Positions 31,809 through 42,925 of a DNA stretch of 64,000 nucleotides are shown here, in pieces. The stretch lies in the NCBI RefSeq assembly GCF_017220215.1, contig NZ_CP071129.1, positions 1,178,001 through 1,242,000 of the forward strand, given 5' to 3'. The stretch comes from Caballeronia sp. M1242. GTDB lineage: Bacteria; Pseudomonadota; Gammaproteobacteria; Burkholderiales; Burkholderiaceae. A program made the translations under genes and the position numbers. Under the pieces are notes generated by a model that was given only the letters and a program-made list of their open reading frames with translations, was not told the DNA's origin and did not search any database. Every line of letters begins with the position of its first letter. Within the stretch, counting starts at the first letter, position 1.

Positions 31809-32879
31809 ATGACGCCGCATCCGTCCGTGCTCGATCGCCTGCGCGCCGCGAACGCGAATCGCGGCGGCGCGCGGATCGCGCTCGCGCTCTTGCGCTGGAT
31901 CGCGATGCTCGCCGTCACGTTCACCGGCTTGCTGGCGATCACGTTCTTCATCGGGCGCAAGATCCCGATCGACCCCGTGCTCGCGATTCTCGGCGACCGC
32001 GCATCGGCGAGCGCGTATGCCGCGGCGCGCGCGCAACTCGGGCTCGACAAGCCGCTCGTCGATCAATTCCTGATTTACGCCCGCGACGTGCTGCACGGTA
32101 ATCTCGGCGTGTCGCTGCTGACGGCGAATCCCGTCATCGACGACATCCGGCGCGTCTTTCCCGCGACGCTCGAACTGGCGACGCTCTCGACGTTCATCGG
32201 CGTGATGATCGGCGTGCCGCTCGGCGTCATTGCTGCGGTGCGGCACAACCGCATGGTCGATCACGTCGCGCGCGTGATCGGCCTCGCGGGCAGTTCGGTG
32301 CCGGTGTTCTGGCTCGCGCTAATGGGGCTGCTGCTGTTCTACGCGCGGCTGCATTGGGTGTCGGGACCGGGCCGCATCGATCCGCTGTACGACGGCATGG
32401 TCGATACGCGCACCGGCAGTCTGCTGATCGATGCGCTCATCGCCCGCGAGTGGGACGTGTTCGCCAACGCGTTTTCGCATATCGCGCTGCCGGCGGGCGT
32501 GCTGGCGTTCTATTCGATCGCGTATCTCTCGCGCATGACGCGCTCGTTCATGCTCGAACAACTGAGCCAGGAGTACGTGACGACCGCGCGCGCAAAGGGT
32601 TTGCCCGAGCGCCGCGTGATCTGGCGTCATGCGTTCGGCAATATCGCGGTGCCGTTGCTCACGGTCATCGCGCTCGCGTATAGCTATTTGCTGGAAGGCT
32701 CGGTGCTGACCGAGATCGTCTTCGCATGGCCGGGCATCGGCTCGTATCTGACGGGCGCGCTGCTGAACGCCGACATGAACGCAGTGCTCGGCAGCACGCT
32801 CGTGATCGGCGCGACGTTCATCGCGCTCAATCTGCTGACGGATGCACTCTACCGCGTGTTCGATCCGCGCGCTCGCTGA
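31809..32879 (+). CDS. ddpB: Dipeptide ABC transporter permease
   Basis: A 356-residue inner-membrane permease of the DppB type. It has an N-terminal membrane segment (about residues 30-50), the periplasmic region characteristic of DppB (LGLDKPLVDQFLIY, GNLGVSLLTANPV) and five further segments, with the EAA-type cytoplasmic loop around YVTTARAKGLPERRVIWRHA. It starts 4 nt after ddpA and is followed by ddpC after 19 nt. Confidence 0.9.
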   Translation: MTPHPSVLDRLRAANANRGGARIALALLRWIAMLAVTFTGLLAITFFIGRKIPIDPVLAILGDRASASAYAAARAQLGLDKPLVDQFLIYARDVLHGNLGVSLLTANPVIDDIRRVFPATLELATLSTFIGVMIGVPLGVIAAVRHNRMVDHVARVIGLAGSSVPVFWLALMGLLLFYARLHWVSGPGRIDPLYDGMVDTRTGSLLIDALIAREWDVFANAFSHIALPAGVLAFYSIAYLSRMTRSFMLEQLSQEYVTTARAKGLPERRVIWRHAFGNIAVPLLTVIALAYSYLLEGSVLTEIVFAWPGIGSYLTGALLNADMNAVLGSTLVIGATFIALNLLTDALYRVFDPRAR

Positions 32880-32898
32880 CAACGGAGAACCTTGCCGC

Positions 32899-33837
32899 AT
32901 GCATTCGCCCGCCAAGCGCACGCCGATGAAACCTCCGCCAGCCACGTGGCGCGCGTGGCTCCTGACCGACACGCCCGCGTCCCCGCGACAGGCCGCGCTC
33001 GGGCGCGCGTACCGGCGCTGGCGGCGGTTTTCGAGCAATCCGCTCAGCATGCTGGGCCTCGTCATTCTGATCGTGCTCGTCGTGGCGGCGGCTGTCGGGC
33101 CGCTTCTGGTCACGCAGGACCCGCTGCGGCAGGTGCTCGCCGATCGTCTGATGCCGCCGGGCGCGGCGCACTGGTTCGGCACGGATCAACTCGGCCGCGA
33201 CATCCTGTCGAGACTGGTGCACGGCTCGCGTCTCACGCTTTCCATCGCGATGCTCGTCGTCGTGCTCGTGGTGCCGGTCGGACTCCTGATCGGCACGCTG
33301 GCGGGCTATTGCGGCGGCTTCGTCGACACGGCGCTCATGCGCGTGACCGATGTCGCGCTCGCGTTCCCGAAGATCGTGCTGGCGCTCGCGTTCGCGGCGG
33401 CGCTGGGGCCGGGCGTGTTGAATGCGGTCATCGCCATTTCCATCACCGCGTGGCCGCCTTATGCGCGGCTCGCGCGGGCCGAATCGCTGCGGCTCGCGCA
33501 GGCGGATTTCATCCACGCGGCGCGGCTGGCGGGCGCATCGCACACGCGCATTCTGCTGCGCTATATCGTGCCGCTGTGCTCGTCGTCGGTGATCGTGCGC
33601 GCGACGCTCGATATGGCCGGCATCATTCTCGCGGTCGCGGGGCTCGGATTTCTCGGGCTGGGCGCGCAGCCGCCGAGTCCGGAATGGGGCTACATGGTCG
33701 CCTCGGGCCGTAACGTGCTGCTCGACGCCTGGTGGGTGGCGACCATTCCCGGCCTCGCGATTCTCGCGGTGAGCCTCGCGTTCAATCTGCTCGGCGACGG
33801 TCTGCGCGATGTCTTCGATCCCCGTCATGGAGGCTGA
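32899..33837 (+). CDS. ddpC: Dipeptide ABC transporter permease
   Basis: The second permease, DppC type, 312 residues. It has an N-terminal hydrophobic segment after a basic stretch (AYRRWRRFSSNPLSMLGLVI), the conserved HWFGTDQLGRDILSR motif and the EAA loop FIHAARLAGASHTRILLRY. GGAGAA at 32884-32889 places the start at ATG 32899; an ATG at 32842 would overlap ddpB by 38 nt and adds atypical sequence. Confidence 0.9.
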   Translation: MHSPAKRTPMKPPPATWRAWLLTDTPASPRQAALGRAYRRWRRFSSNPLSMLGLVILIVLVVAAAVGPLLVTQDPLRQVLADRLMPPGAAHWFGTDQLGRDILSRLVHGSRLTLSIAMLVVVLVVPVGLLIGTLAGYCGGFVDTALMRVTDVALAFPKIVLALAFAAALGPGVLNAVIAISITAWPPYARLARAESLRLAQADFIHAARLAGASHTRILLRYIVPLCSSSVIVRATLDMAGIILAVAGLGFLGLGAQPPSPEWGYMVASGRNVLLDAWWVATIPGLAILAVSLAFNLLGDGLRDVFDPRHGG

Positions 33838-33838
33838 C

Positions 33839-34708
33839 ATGGAAGATGCGCTCGCTGAAATCGACGGTCTCGAAGTCGCCTTCGCCGGCCACGACGGCGT
33901 CGCGATGCCTGCGGTGCGCGGCGTCTCGCTGACGGTGCGGCGCGGCGAGCGGCTCGGCATCGTCGGGGAATCGGGCTCGGGGAAGTCGCTGACCGGCCGC
34001 GCGCTGCTCGGCCTCTTGCCGCCCGAAGCGCGATGGTCCGCGAAGGCTTTGCGCTTCGACGGCCACGATCTGCTCGCGATGAAGCCCAAAGCGCGCCGGC
34101 GCCTCTGCGGCACGCAGATGAGCATGATCCTGCAAGACCCGAAGTACTCGCTCAATCCGGTGATGACGGTCGCCCAGCAGATGCGCGAAACCATCGCGCG
34201 TCAGGACGGCGGCCTGAGCCGGCGCGCGATGCGTGCGCGCATCGTGGATGCGCTCGCGGCCGTGCATATCCGCGACCCCGAGCGCGTGGCGGACGCGTAT
34301 CCGCACGAGCTGTCCGGCGGCATGGGCCAGCGCGTGATGATCGCGATGATGGTGAGCGCCGGCCCGCGCCTGCTGATCGCCGACGAACCGACGAGCGCGC
34401 TCGACGTGCTCGTGTCGATGCAGGTGCTCGCCGTGCTCGACGAGATGATCGAGCGTCATCGCACGGGGCTCGTGTTCATCAGCCACGACTTGCCGCTCGT
34501 CATGTCGTTCTGCGATCGCGTCGCGGTGATGTACGGCGGGCGCGTCGTGGAGACGTGCGCGGCGCGTGAACTCGCCAACGCGCGGCATCCGTACACGCGC
34601 GGGCTGCTCGCGGCCAGCCCGCCGCTGACCAATCCGCCCGACGAATTGCCGACGCTGCGCCGCGATCCGTCGTGGCTCGCGGAAACGATCGAGGAAGCCG
34701 CGCGATGA
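33839..34708 (+). CDS. ddpD: Dipeptide ABC transporter ATPase (DppD/OppD type)
   Basis: A 289-residue ATP-binding subunit with Walker A GESGSGKS (43-50), signature LSGGMGQRV, Walker B LLIADEPTSALD and switch His (FISHDL). The C-terminal extension (ASPPLTNPPDELPTL) is the oligopeptide-importer type. GGAGG at 33829-33833 supports ATG 33839, one nt after the ddpC stop. It overlaps ddpF by 4 nt (ATGA). Confidence 0.92.
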   Translation: MEDALAEIDGLEVAFAGHDGVAMPAVRGVSLTVRRGERLGIVGESGSGKSLTGRALLGLLPPEARWSAKALRFDGHDLLAMKPKARRRLCGTQMSMILQDPKYSLNPVMTVAQQMRETIARQDGGLSRRAMRARIVDALAAVHIRDPERVADAYPHELSGGMGQRVMIAMMVSAGPRLLIADEPTSALDVLVSMQVLAVLDEMIERHRTGLVFISHDLPLVMSFCDRVAVMYGGRVVETCAARELANARHPYTRGLLAASPPLTNPPDELPTLRRDPSWLAETIEEAAR

Positions 34709-35454
34709 TCGAGATCGACCACGCGCACATTCGCTTCAAGACGAAAACCGGCCATGTCGATGCCGTGCGCGACGTGTCCTTGCGCGTTGAGGATGGCGAA
34801 GTATTCGGTCTCGTCGGCGAGTCGGGCAGCGGCAAGTCGACGCTGCTGCGCGCGCTCGCGGGCCTTGTGCCGCTTGCAGAAGGCGCCATGCGCATCGACG
34901 GGCAGGCCATCGCGCATCGGCCGCAGCACGACGTGCAGATGGTGTTTCAGGACCCGTACGGCTCCCTGCATCCGCGCTTCACCGTCGACCGGACATTGCG
35001 CGAGCCTCTCGCGATCAACGGCATCGGCAATCAGAACGCGCGCATTCTGGATGCGCTCGCCGAAGTCGGCCTCGGGGCCGCGTTCCGCTTTCGCTATCCG
35101 CATCAACTGTCGGGCGGACAGCGGCAACGCGTGTCGATTGCGCGCGCGCTGATCGTCGAGCCGCGCGTGCTTCTGCTCGACGAGCCGACGTCCGCGCTCG
35201 ATGTCTCCGTGCAGGCCGAAATTTTGAACCTGCTGCGGCGTCTGCATCGCGAGCGCAAGCTCACGATGATCCTCGTGAGCCACAATCTCGCGGTCGTCGG
35301 CTTCCTGTGTCAGCGGGTGGCCGTCATGCGCAACGGCGAAGTCGTCGAGCAACTCGGCGTCGAGGCGGTGAGGGCGCACGACGTCAAGCACGAGTACACG
35401 CGGCGGCTTCTCCTCGCGACGCAAGGCTACACGCGCGAGCCCGTGCGCTCGTAA
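34705..35454 (+). CDS. ddpF: Dipeptide ABC transporter ATPase (DppF/OppF type)
   Basis: The second ATP-binding subunit, 249 residues: Walker A GESGSGKS (38-45), Q-loop FQDPYGSLHPR, signature LSGGQRQRV, Walker B LLLDEPTSALD and switch SHNL. The start overlaps the ddpD stop. It closes the ddpXABCDF operon; the 250 nt after it contain no gene that I can support. Confidence 0.92.
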   Translation: MIEIDHAHIRFKTKTGHVDAVRDVSLRVEDGEVFGLVGESGSGKSTLLRALAGLVPLAEGAMRIDGQAIAHRPQHDVQMVFQDPYGSLHPRFTVDRTLREPLAINGIGNQNARILDALAEVGLGAAFRFRYPHQLSGGQRQRVSIARALIVEPRVLLLDEPTSALDVSVQAEILNLLRRLHRERKLTMILVSHNLAVVGFLCQRVAVMRNGEVVEQLGVEAVRAHDVKHEYTRRLLLATQGYTREPVRS

Positions 35455-35704
35455 GCACAGACGGCCGACGCGCGGCAAGCGATGGCGCGGAAACCCCGCA
35501 TATCTTCTCTATACGGCCGGCGCGCGCGAACGGCCGTGCGCCGCGCGAAGCAATCAGGGCCGCCGCTGATAGAATACGAGATGAATTGTCGAAGTGAGCC
35601 GAACCACGCGCGAGCGCGTTGTTCCGGCGGCTCCGACTTCACGCTAACCCCGCAAATCGTGACAGACCGCTTCGGCGTCATTCGAAAGCCGGTCGTAATC
35701 CCCG

Positions 35705-37598
<1,894 letters not shown>

Positions 37599-37609
37599 GT
37601 TTGCGGGTG

Positions 37610-37637
37610 AGGGCACTTGTTTCGAGTGCCTTTTTCT
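37610..37637 (+). terminator. Terminator after ldcA
   Basis: GGCACT (37612-37617) pairs with AGTGCC (37625-37630) across a 7-nt loop, followed by TTTTT. It closes the DUF1992-tadA-ldcA operon. Confidence 0.75.
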
Positions 37638-37840
37638 TCGGATGAACGCGCAACTAACGGTCTGTATTATGCGTCACCGTGAGTCGCGATGCACCATTCG
37701 CGCACACGGGATTGTCGACAAAATCCGGCAGGCAATGCCGACAAAAAGTGGCGTAATCGCCTGAAAGGCTTGCCCGTATTGGCTTGCAGGCAGACATCAT
37801 CTCGCGCGATGCGGTCCTTCACCAAGATTTTTAATTTGAA

Positions 37841-37880
37841 TTGTTGACAATCTTTATGTCGATTCTAAGATGGTCAACAT
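37841..37880 (+). promoter_or_regulatory. GntR gene promoter with flanking inverted repeat
   Basis: A TTGACA -35 (37844-37849) and TAAGAT -10 (37866-37871) are 16 nt apart. An inverted repeat, TTGTTGACAA (37841-37850) against TGGTCAACAT (37871-37880), overlaps both elements; its core is GTTGAC/GTCAAC. It lies 16 nt before the GntR start and is the likely autoregulatory operator. The local sequence is strikingly AT-rich for this genome. Confidence 0.6.
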
Positions 37881-37895
37881 GCAAGCGAGCACATC

Positions 37896-38651
37896 ATGTC
37901 CGACCGTAAAACGAGTGCTGCATCGAACGCTTCCGCCGATTCCCTGAACGGAGCCGTCGCAGCGAGCCCCGAGTCGATCGCCGAGAACATCCGCGCCGCG
38001 ATCCTCGAACACCGGCTTGCTCCCGGCGCGAAGCTGACCGAAGCGCAGTTGTGCGAAGTGTTCGACGTGAAACGCGGCCCGGTGCGCCAGGCGCTGTCGC
38101 AACTGGCAGGCGAGCGGCTCGTCGATCTCGAACCGAATCGCGGCGCGTTCGTCGCCAGTCCGTCGCTGCAGGAAGTGCACGACGTGTTCGAGATGCGGCG
38201 CATCGTCGAGCTGGCTGTCGTCGAGCGCATCTGCAAAGGGCACGGCACGCGGCGGCTGAAGTCGATCGGCGCGACCATCGGGCGCGAAAGGCGAGCGTTC
38301 GAGAACCGCGACTTTTCCGCATGGATTCGGCTGTCGGGCGAGTTCCACACCGAACTCGCCGCGCTCACCGGCAACGCCGTGCTGTGCGATTGTCTGTCCG
38401 GACTCGTCGCGCGCTCAACGCTGATCTCGGCGCTGTATGAATCGCTCGGCAAAAGTTCGTGCTCGTTCGAAGATCACGAAGCGATTCTCGCCGCGCTCGA
38501 TGCCGGCGACGCCTCAAAAGCCGCGGATCTGATGGCGCAACATCTGCGCGATGTCGAATTGAAGATGCTGGAGCGGCCCGCCCGTGGCGCGGTCGATCTG
38601 AAAGAAGTATTCGCAAGGCCGGGCGAACGCGAGAAGGCGTTCGGCGCGTAA
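37896..38651 (+). CDS. GntR-family regulator, FCD type
   Basis: A 251-residue transcription factor with an N-terminal winged helix-turn-helix (about residues 25-90: LTEAQLCEVFDVKRGPVRQA, then GERLVDLEPNRGAFV) and an all-helical FCD ligand domain (about 95-235). It precedes the permease and allantoin genes on the same strand, so it is the probable regulator of this purine/allantoin degradation block; ligand (urate, allantoin or a later intermediate) is unknown. Its own promoter carries a likely operator. Confidence 0.88.
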   Translation: MSDRKTSAASNASADSLNGAVAASPESIAENIRAAILEHRLAPGAKLTEAQLCEVFDVKRGPVRQALSQLAGERLVDLEPNRGAFVASPSLQEVHDVFEMRRIVELAVVERICKGHGTRRLKSIGATIGRERRAFENRDFSAWIRLSGEFHTELAALTGNAVLCDCLSGLVARSTLISALYESLGKSSCSFEDHEAILAALDAGDASKAADLMAQHLRDVELKMLERPARGAVDLKEVFARPGEREKAFGA

Positions 38652-38979
38652 GCAAGCCGTAGCACGAACACACATGACCGGAGACCGCGCCCGCGCTGAT
38701 GCAGCGGACGCGTGGCAAGACGCATGCGCGAAAAAGCGCGCAACATGCGCCGCACTGAACGAGACGCTCATCGATGAGCGTGCAATGAAAAACGCCTGAC
38801 GGCGAGCGAAGCGGGCTTAAGCCCGCTCGCTCTCGGCACTACGCCGCAGGCGATGGAGCAAATCCGAAGAGTACCGCGCGAGCGTGGCGGCGAGCCCGTT
38901 CGCGAAGGTATCCGACGACGCTTGATCCCAAGCAATTGCCGCTTTTTCATGACGCAAGCCGCCCATCCAAGGAGAGGTC
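38652..38979. promoter_or_regulatory. Leader of the NCS1 permease gene with two perfect palindromes
   Basis: These 328 nt have no gene. Two perfect palindromes stand out: ACGCTCATCGATGAGCGT (38764-38781) and AGCGGGCTTAAGCCCGCT (38810-38827), the latter extended by GAGCG/CGCTC (38804-38808, 38828-38832) into a longer stem. They could be an operator and an attenuator or terminator (no T-run) ahead of the permease gene. Confidence 0.5.
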
Positions 38980-40482
38980 ATGGCTCAGTTCAGTGCAACG
39001 CCCGGCAGTTCAGCACTGCCGCCCTATGAAACCCCGTACGAATCTTCCGAGCACGATACCGGCTTGCCCGCCGGCTACAGCGATCGTCTGTACAACGAAG
39101 ATCTCGCGCCGCTCAGGAATCAGACGTGGGGCGCGTACAACATCTTCGCGTTCTGGATGTCGGACGTGCATAGCGTCGGCGGCTATGTGTTCGCGGGCAG
39201 TCTCTTCGCGCTCGGGCTGACGAGCTGGCAAGTGCTCGTGTCGCTTCTGATCGGCATCGGGCTCGTGAATCTGCTGTGCAATCTCATCGCAAAGCCGAGT
39301 CAGGTCGCAGGCGTGCCGTATCCGGTCGCGTGCCGCGCGACGTTCGGCGTGCTCGGCGCGAATATCCCCGCCGTCATTCGCGGGCTAATCGCCGTGGCGT
39401 GGTATGGCATTCAGACGTATCTGGCTTCGAGTGCGCTCGTGATCGTCGTGCTGAAGTTCGTGCCGTCGCTGATGCCTTATGCGGACGTGCATCGCTACGG
39501 CTTCGTCGGGCTGTCGGCGCTCGGCTGGGCCGGCTTCATGCTGCTGTGGGTGTTGCAGGCGGTCGTGTTCTGGCGCGGCATGGAGATGATCAAGAAGTTC
39601 ATCGACTTCGCGGGACCTGCCGTCTATGTCGTGATGTTCGGGCTCGCCGGATACATGGTGTGGCGCGCGGGCATCCACAACATCGGGCTGAATCTTGGCG
39701 GCGTGAAGTATCACGGCATGGAAGTCGTGCCGGTGATGATCACCGCGATCTCGCTCGTCGTGTCCTATTTCTCCGGGCCGATGCTGAACTTCGGCGACTT
39801 CTCGCGCTATTGCAAGAGCTTTCGCAGCGTGAAGCGCGGCAACTTCTGGGGGCTGCCGGTCAATTTCCTCGCGTTCTCGCTCGTGACGGTCATCACGACG
39901 GCGGCCACATTGCCGGTGTTCGGACAACTGATTACCGATCCGGTGGAAACGGTGGGCCGCATCGATCATCCGACGGCCGTCATCCTCGGCGCGCTGACGT
40001 TCACCATCGCGACCATCGGCATCAATATCGTGGCGAACTTCGTGTCGCCGGCGTTCGACTTCTCCAACGTCGCGCCGCGTCTCATCAGCTGGCGCATGGG
40101 CGGGATGATGGCCGCGACCGCGTCCATCTTCATTACGCCGTGGAACCTCTTCAACAACCCCGCCGTGATCCACTACACGCTGGATATTCTCGGCAGCTTC
40201 ATCGGACCGTTGTATGGCGTGCTGATTCTCGACTTCTATTTGCTCAAGCGCGGCAAGCTCGCGGTGAACGACCTCTACACGACGTCCGACACCGGCAAGT
40301 ACTGGTACACGAAGGGCGTGAATCGCCGCGCAGTGATGGCGCTCTTGCCCGCCGCAGTCATCGCGATTCTGTGCGTGATGCTGCCTTCGCTCGAAGGCGC
40401 CGCGAACTTCTCGTGGTTCATCGGCGCGGGGCTCGGCGCGTTGTTCTACTGGATGCTGGCGGATCGCAAGCACGCGGCTTGA
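38980..40482 (+). CDS. NCS1-family nucleobase/allantoin:cation symporter
   Basis: A 500-residue inner-membrane protein with about 12 membrane segments. The NCS1 pattern is clear: NEDLAPLRNQTWGAYNIFAFW (loop and TM1), PSQVAGVPYPVACRATFGVLG, and SPAFDFSNVAPRLI. The context (allantoin racemase, allantoinase) suggests uptake of allantoin, uric acid or a related hydantoin or purine; specificity cannot be read directly. AGGAGAGG 38969-38976 precedes ATG 38980. It is followed by the racemase gene after 68 nt. Confidence 0.88.
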   Translation: MAQFSATPGSSALPPYETPYESSEHDTGLPAGYSDRLYNEDLAPLRNQTWGAYNIFAFWMSDVHSVGGYVFAGSLFALGLTSWQVLVSLLIGIGLVNLLCNLIAKPSQVAGVPYPVACRATFGVLGANIPAVIRGLIAVAWYGIQTYLASSALVIVVLKFVPSLMPYADVHRYGFVGLSALGWAGFMLLWVLQAVVFWRGMEMIKKFIDFAGPAVYVVMFGLAGYMVWRAGIHNIGLNLGGVKYHGMEVVPVMITAISLVVSYFSGPMLNFGDFSRYCKSFRSVKRGNFWGLPVNFLAFSLVTVITTAATLPVFGQLITDPVETVGRIDHPTAVILGALTFTIATIGINIVANFVSPAFDFSNVAPRLISWRMGGMMAATASIFITPWNLFNNPAVIHYTLDILGSFIGPLYGVLILDFYLLKRGKLAVNDLYTTSDTGKYWYTKGVNRRAVMALLPAAVIAILCVMLPSLEGAANFSWFIGAGLGALFYWMLADRKHAA

Positions 40483-40550
40483 AGTGAAGGGAACCGAGCC
40501 GCCGCGACACGTTGCGGCGGACGGAGAGACGCAATGAGCAGGAGACAGCA

Positions 40551-41285
40551 ATGCGCATCAAACTGATCAACCCGAACACCACGCAGCGCATGACGGAATC
40601 GATGGCCCGCTGCGCGCGCGAGGTCGCCGCGCCGGGCACCGAAATCATCGCGGTGAGCCCGACGATGGGCCCGCCTTCCATCGAAGGCTATTACGACGAA
40701 GCCATTGCCTCGCTCGGGCTGCTCGCCGAAGTGGAGGCGGGCGAGCGGCAGGGCTTCGACGGCTACGTGATCGCGTGTTTCGGCGACCCGGCGCTGTACG
40801 CGGCGCGCGAACTGGCGCGCGGGCCGGTGATCGGCATCGCAGAAGCGGCGATGCACGCGGCGAGCGTCATCGCGCCGGGCTTTTCGGTCGTGACGACGCT
40901 GCGGCGCACGTGCGGCATGGCATGGCATCTCGCCGAGCGCTATGGCATGACGCGCTTCTGCAAGAACGTGCGTGCGACGGACGTCGCGGTGCTCGAACTC
41001 GACGAACCGGGCTCGGCGGCGCGGCAGACGATCATCGACGAATGCCGGCGCGCGCTCCACGAAGACGGCTCGGACGCCATCGTGCTCGGCTGCGCGGGCA
41101 TGGCCGAATTCTGCCGCGAAGTGGAGGACGCTATCGGCGCGCCGGTCGTGGAAGGCGTGACGGCGGCCGTCAAATGGGCCGAGGCGCTCATCGCGCTCAG
41201 GCTGCATACGGCGAAGCGCGGCGACTTCGCGCGGCCGCTCGCGAAACGCTACGACGGCGTGCTCGCCGATTTCGGCCCGCGCTGA
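40551..41285 (+). CDS. hpxA: Asp/Glu/hydantoin racemase family, probable allantoin racemase
   Basis: A cofactor-independent two-cysteine racemase of 244 residues. The two catalytic cysteines are Cys76 (VIACFGDP) and Cys181 (VLGCAGM), and the N-terminus IKLINPNTT is typical of the hydantoin/allantoin racemase branch. In Klebsiella HpxA interconverts S- and R-allantoin. Here UraD is expected to make S-allantoin while allantoinase follows, so allantoin racemase fits best; hydantoin racemase remains possible. AGGAGACAG precedes ATG 40551; 39 nt of in-frame upstream sequence was discarded. Confidence 0.8.
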   Translation: MRIKLINPNTTQRMTESMARCAREVAAPGTEIIAVSPTMGPPSIEGYYDEAIASLGLLAEVEAGERQGFDGYVIACFGDPALYAARELARGPVIGIAEAAMHAASVIAPGFSVVTTLRRTCGMAWHLAERYGMTRFCKNVRATDVAVLELDEPGSAARQTIIDECRRALHEDGSDAIVLGCAGMAEFCREVEDAIGAPVVEGVTAAVKWAEALIALRLHTAKRGDFARPLAKRYDGVLADFGPR

Positions 41286-41419
41286 ACGTCTGAAACGATC
41301 GACACATACCGGTGACGTGACCCGCAATATCTGCGCCGCTGTATGGGCGCGTCCGGGCGTTTTCGCTACACTGAATCGTCGACATTCCGCTTTCCAACGC
41401 CCCGTTTCCCGACCCAGCC

Positions 41420-42376
41420 ATGTCTCTAGATCCGAACTATCCACGCGACCTGATCGGCTACGGCCGCCATCCCGTGCAGGCGAACTGGCCGGGGCGTGCG
41501 CGCGTCGCCGTGCAATTCGTGCTCAATTACGAAGAAGGCGGCGAAAACTGCGTGCTGCACGGCGATCCCGGCTCCGAGCAGTTCTTGTCGGAGATCGTCG
41601 GCGCGGCGTCGTATCCGGCGCGTCACATGAGCATGGAGTCCATCTACGAATACGGCTCGCGCGCAGGCGTCTGGCGCATCTTGCGCGAGTTCGAGAAGCG
41701 CGGCCTGCCGCTAACCGTGTTCGGCGTGGGCATGGCGATGGAGCGGCATCCCGAGCTTTCGCGGGCGTTCGTGGAGCTGGGGCATGAGATTGCGTGCCAC
41801 GGGTATCGCTGGATTCACTATCAGGACATGTCGCCGGAGCGCGAAGCGGAGCACATGCGTCTCGGCATGGAAGCCATCGAACGCGTGACGGGCGTGCGGC
41901 CGCTCGGCTGGTACACGGGCCGCGACAGTCCGAACACGCATCGGCTGGTGGCGGAATACGGCGGCTTTCTGTACGACTCGGACTACTACGGCGACGATCT
42001 GCCGTTCTGGATGGACGTCGAGCTCGGCAACGGCAAAAGCACGCCGCAACTCATCGTGCCGTACACGCTCGATACCAACGACATGCGTTTCGCCACGCCG
42101 CAAGGCTTCAATACGGGCGACCACTTTTTCACGTACCTGCGCGATGCCTTCGACGTGCTCTACGAAGAAGGCGACGAAGCGCCGAAGATGCTGTCCATCG
42201 GCATGCACTGCCGGCTGCTCGGCCGGCCGGGGCGTTTTCGCGGGCTGCAGAAGTTTTTGGATCACATCGAAAAGCACGACCGCGTGTGGGTGACGCGGCG
42301 CGTCGATATCGCGCGGCACTGGCGCGAACATCACCCTTACGATCAAACGCAGGCAGACAACGGGACGGCGGCATGA
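41420..42376 (+). CDS. puuE: Allantoinase PuuE
   Basis: A metal-independent allantoinase of the polysaccharide-deacetylase superfamily that hydrolyses allantoin to allantoate. The 318-residue product has the PuuE features LNYEEGGENCVLHGD near the N-terminus, ASYPARHMSMESIYEYGSR, the deacetylase-like EIACHGYRW and the C-terminal HCRLLGRPGRF. It differs from the unrelated metal-dependent AllB. It overlaps uraD by 4 nt. Confidence 0.94.
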   Translation: MSLDPNYPRDLIGYGRHPVQANWPGRARVAVQFVLNYEEGGENCVLHGDPGSEQFLSEIVGAASYPARHMSMESIYEYGSRAGVWRILREFEKRGLPLTVFGVGMAMERHPELSRAFVELGHEIACHGYRWIHYQDMSPEREAEHMRLGMEAIERVTGVRPLGWYTGRDSPNTHRLVAEYGGFLYDSDYYGDDLPFWMDVELGNGKSTPQLIVPYTLDTNDMRFATPQGFNTGDHFFTYLRDAFDVLYEEGDEAPKMLSIGMHCRLLGRPGRFRGLQKFLDHIEKHDRVWVTRRVDIARHWREHHPYDQTQADNGTAA

Positions 42377-42894
42377 AGGCGATGCAAACCACACTCGACC
42401 AACTCAACACCATGCCCGCCGACGCGTTCGTGACCGTGCTCGCCGGCATCTTCGAGCATTCGCCGTGGGTCGCGGAGATCGCGGCGGCCAAGCGCCCGTT
42501 TTCGAGCATCGACGCATTGCACGCGACCATGTCGCAAGCGGTGGAGACGGCGGGCGAAGAAAAGCAACTCGCGCTCATCAACGCTCACCCGGAACTCGCG
42601 GGCAAGGCCGCCGTGCGCGGCGAACTGACGGCCGAATCGACGCGTGAGCAGAGCGGCGCGGGGCTGAACCTCTGCACGCAGGAAGAGTTCGACAAGCTCC
42701 AGTCGCTCAACACGGCGTATCGCGAGAAGTTCGGCTTCCCGTTCATTCTCGCGGTGCGCGGCTATGACCGTCACGGCATCATCGCGAACTTCGAGGCGCG
42801 CGTGAATCATGACCGCGACCAGGAGCTTCGCACGAGTCTCGACCAGATTTACCGGATCGCGCGCTTCAGGCTCGACGACCTGATCCGCGCCTGA
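42373..42894 (+). CDS. uraD: OHCU decarboxylase
   Basis: UraD converts 2-oxo-4-hydroxy-4-carboxy-5-ureidoimidazoline (OHCU) to S-allantoin. The 173-residue all-helical protein has FEHSPWVAE near the N-terminus, the conserved HPEL (in [12 protein letters not shown]) and the [11 protein letters not shown] motif. ATG 42373 overlaps the puuE stop. It acts after PuuD and UraH, encoded on the opposite strand about 3 kb downstream. Confidence 0.94.
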   Translation: MKAMQTTLDQLNTMPADAFVTVLAGIFEHSPWVAEIAAAKRPFSSIDALHATMSQAVETAGEEKQLALINAHPELAGKAAVRGELTAESTREQSGAGLNLCTQEEFDKLQSLNTAYREKFGFPFILAVRGYDRHGIIANFEARVNHDRDQELRTSLDQIYRIARFRLDDLIRA

Positions 42895-42925
42895 TCCCCC
42901 TTGCAACGACAATAGGACGAAGACA

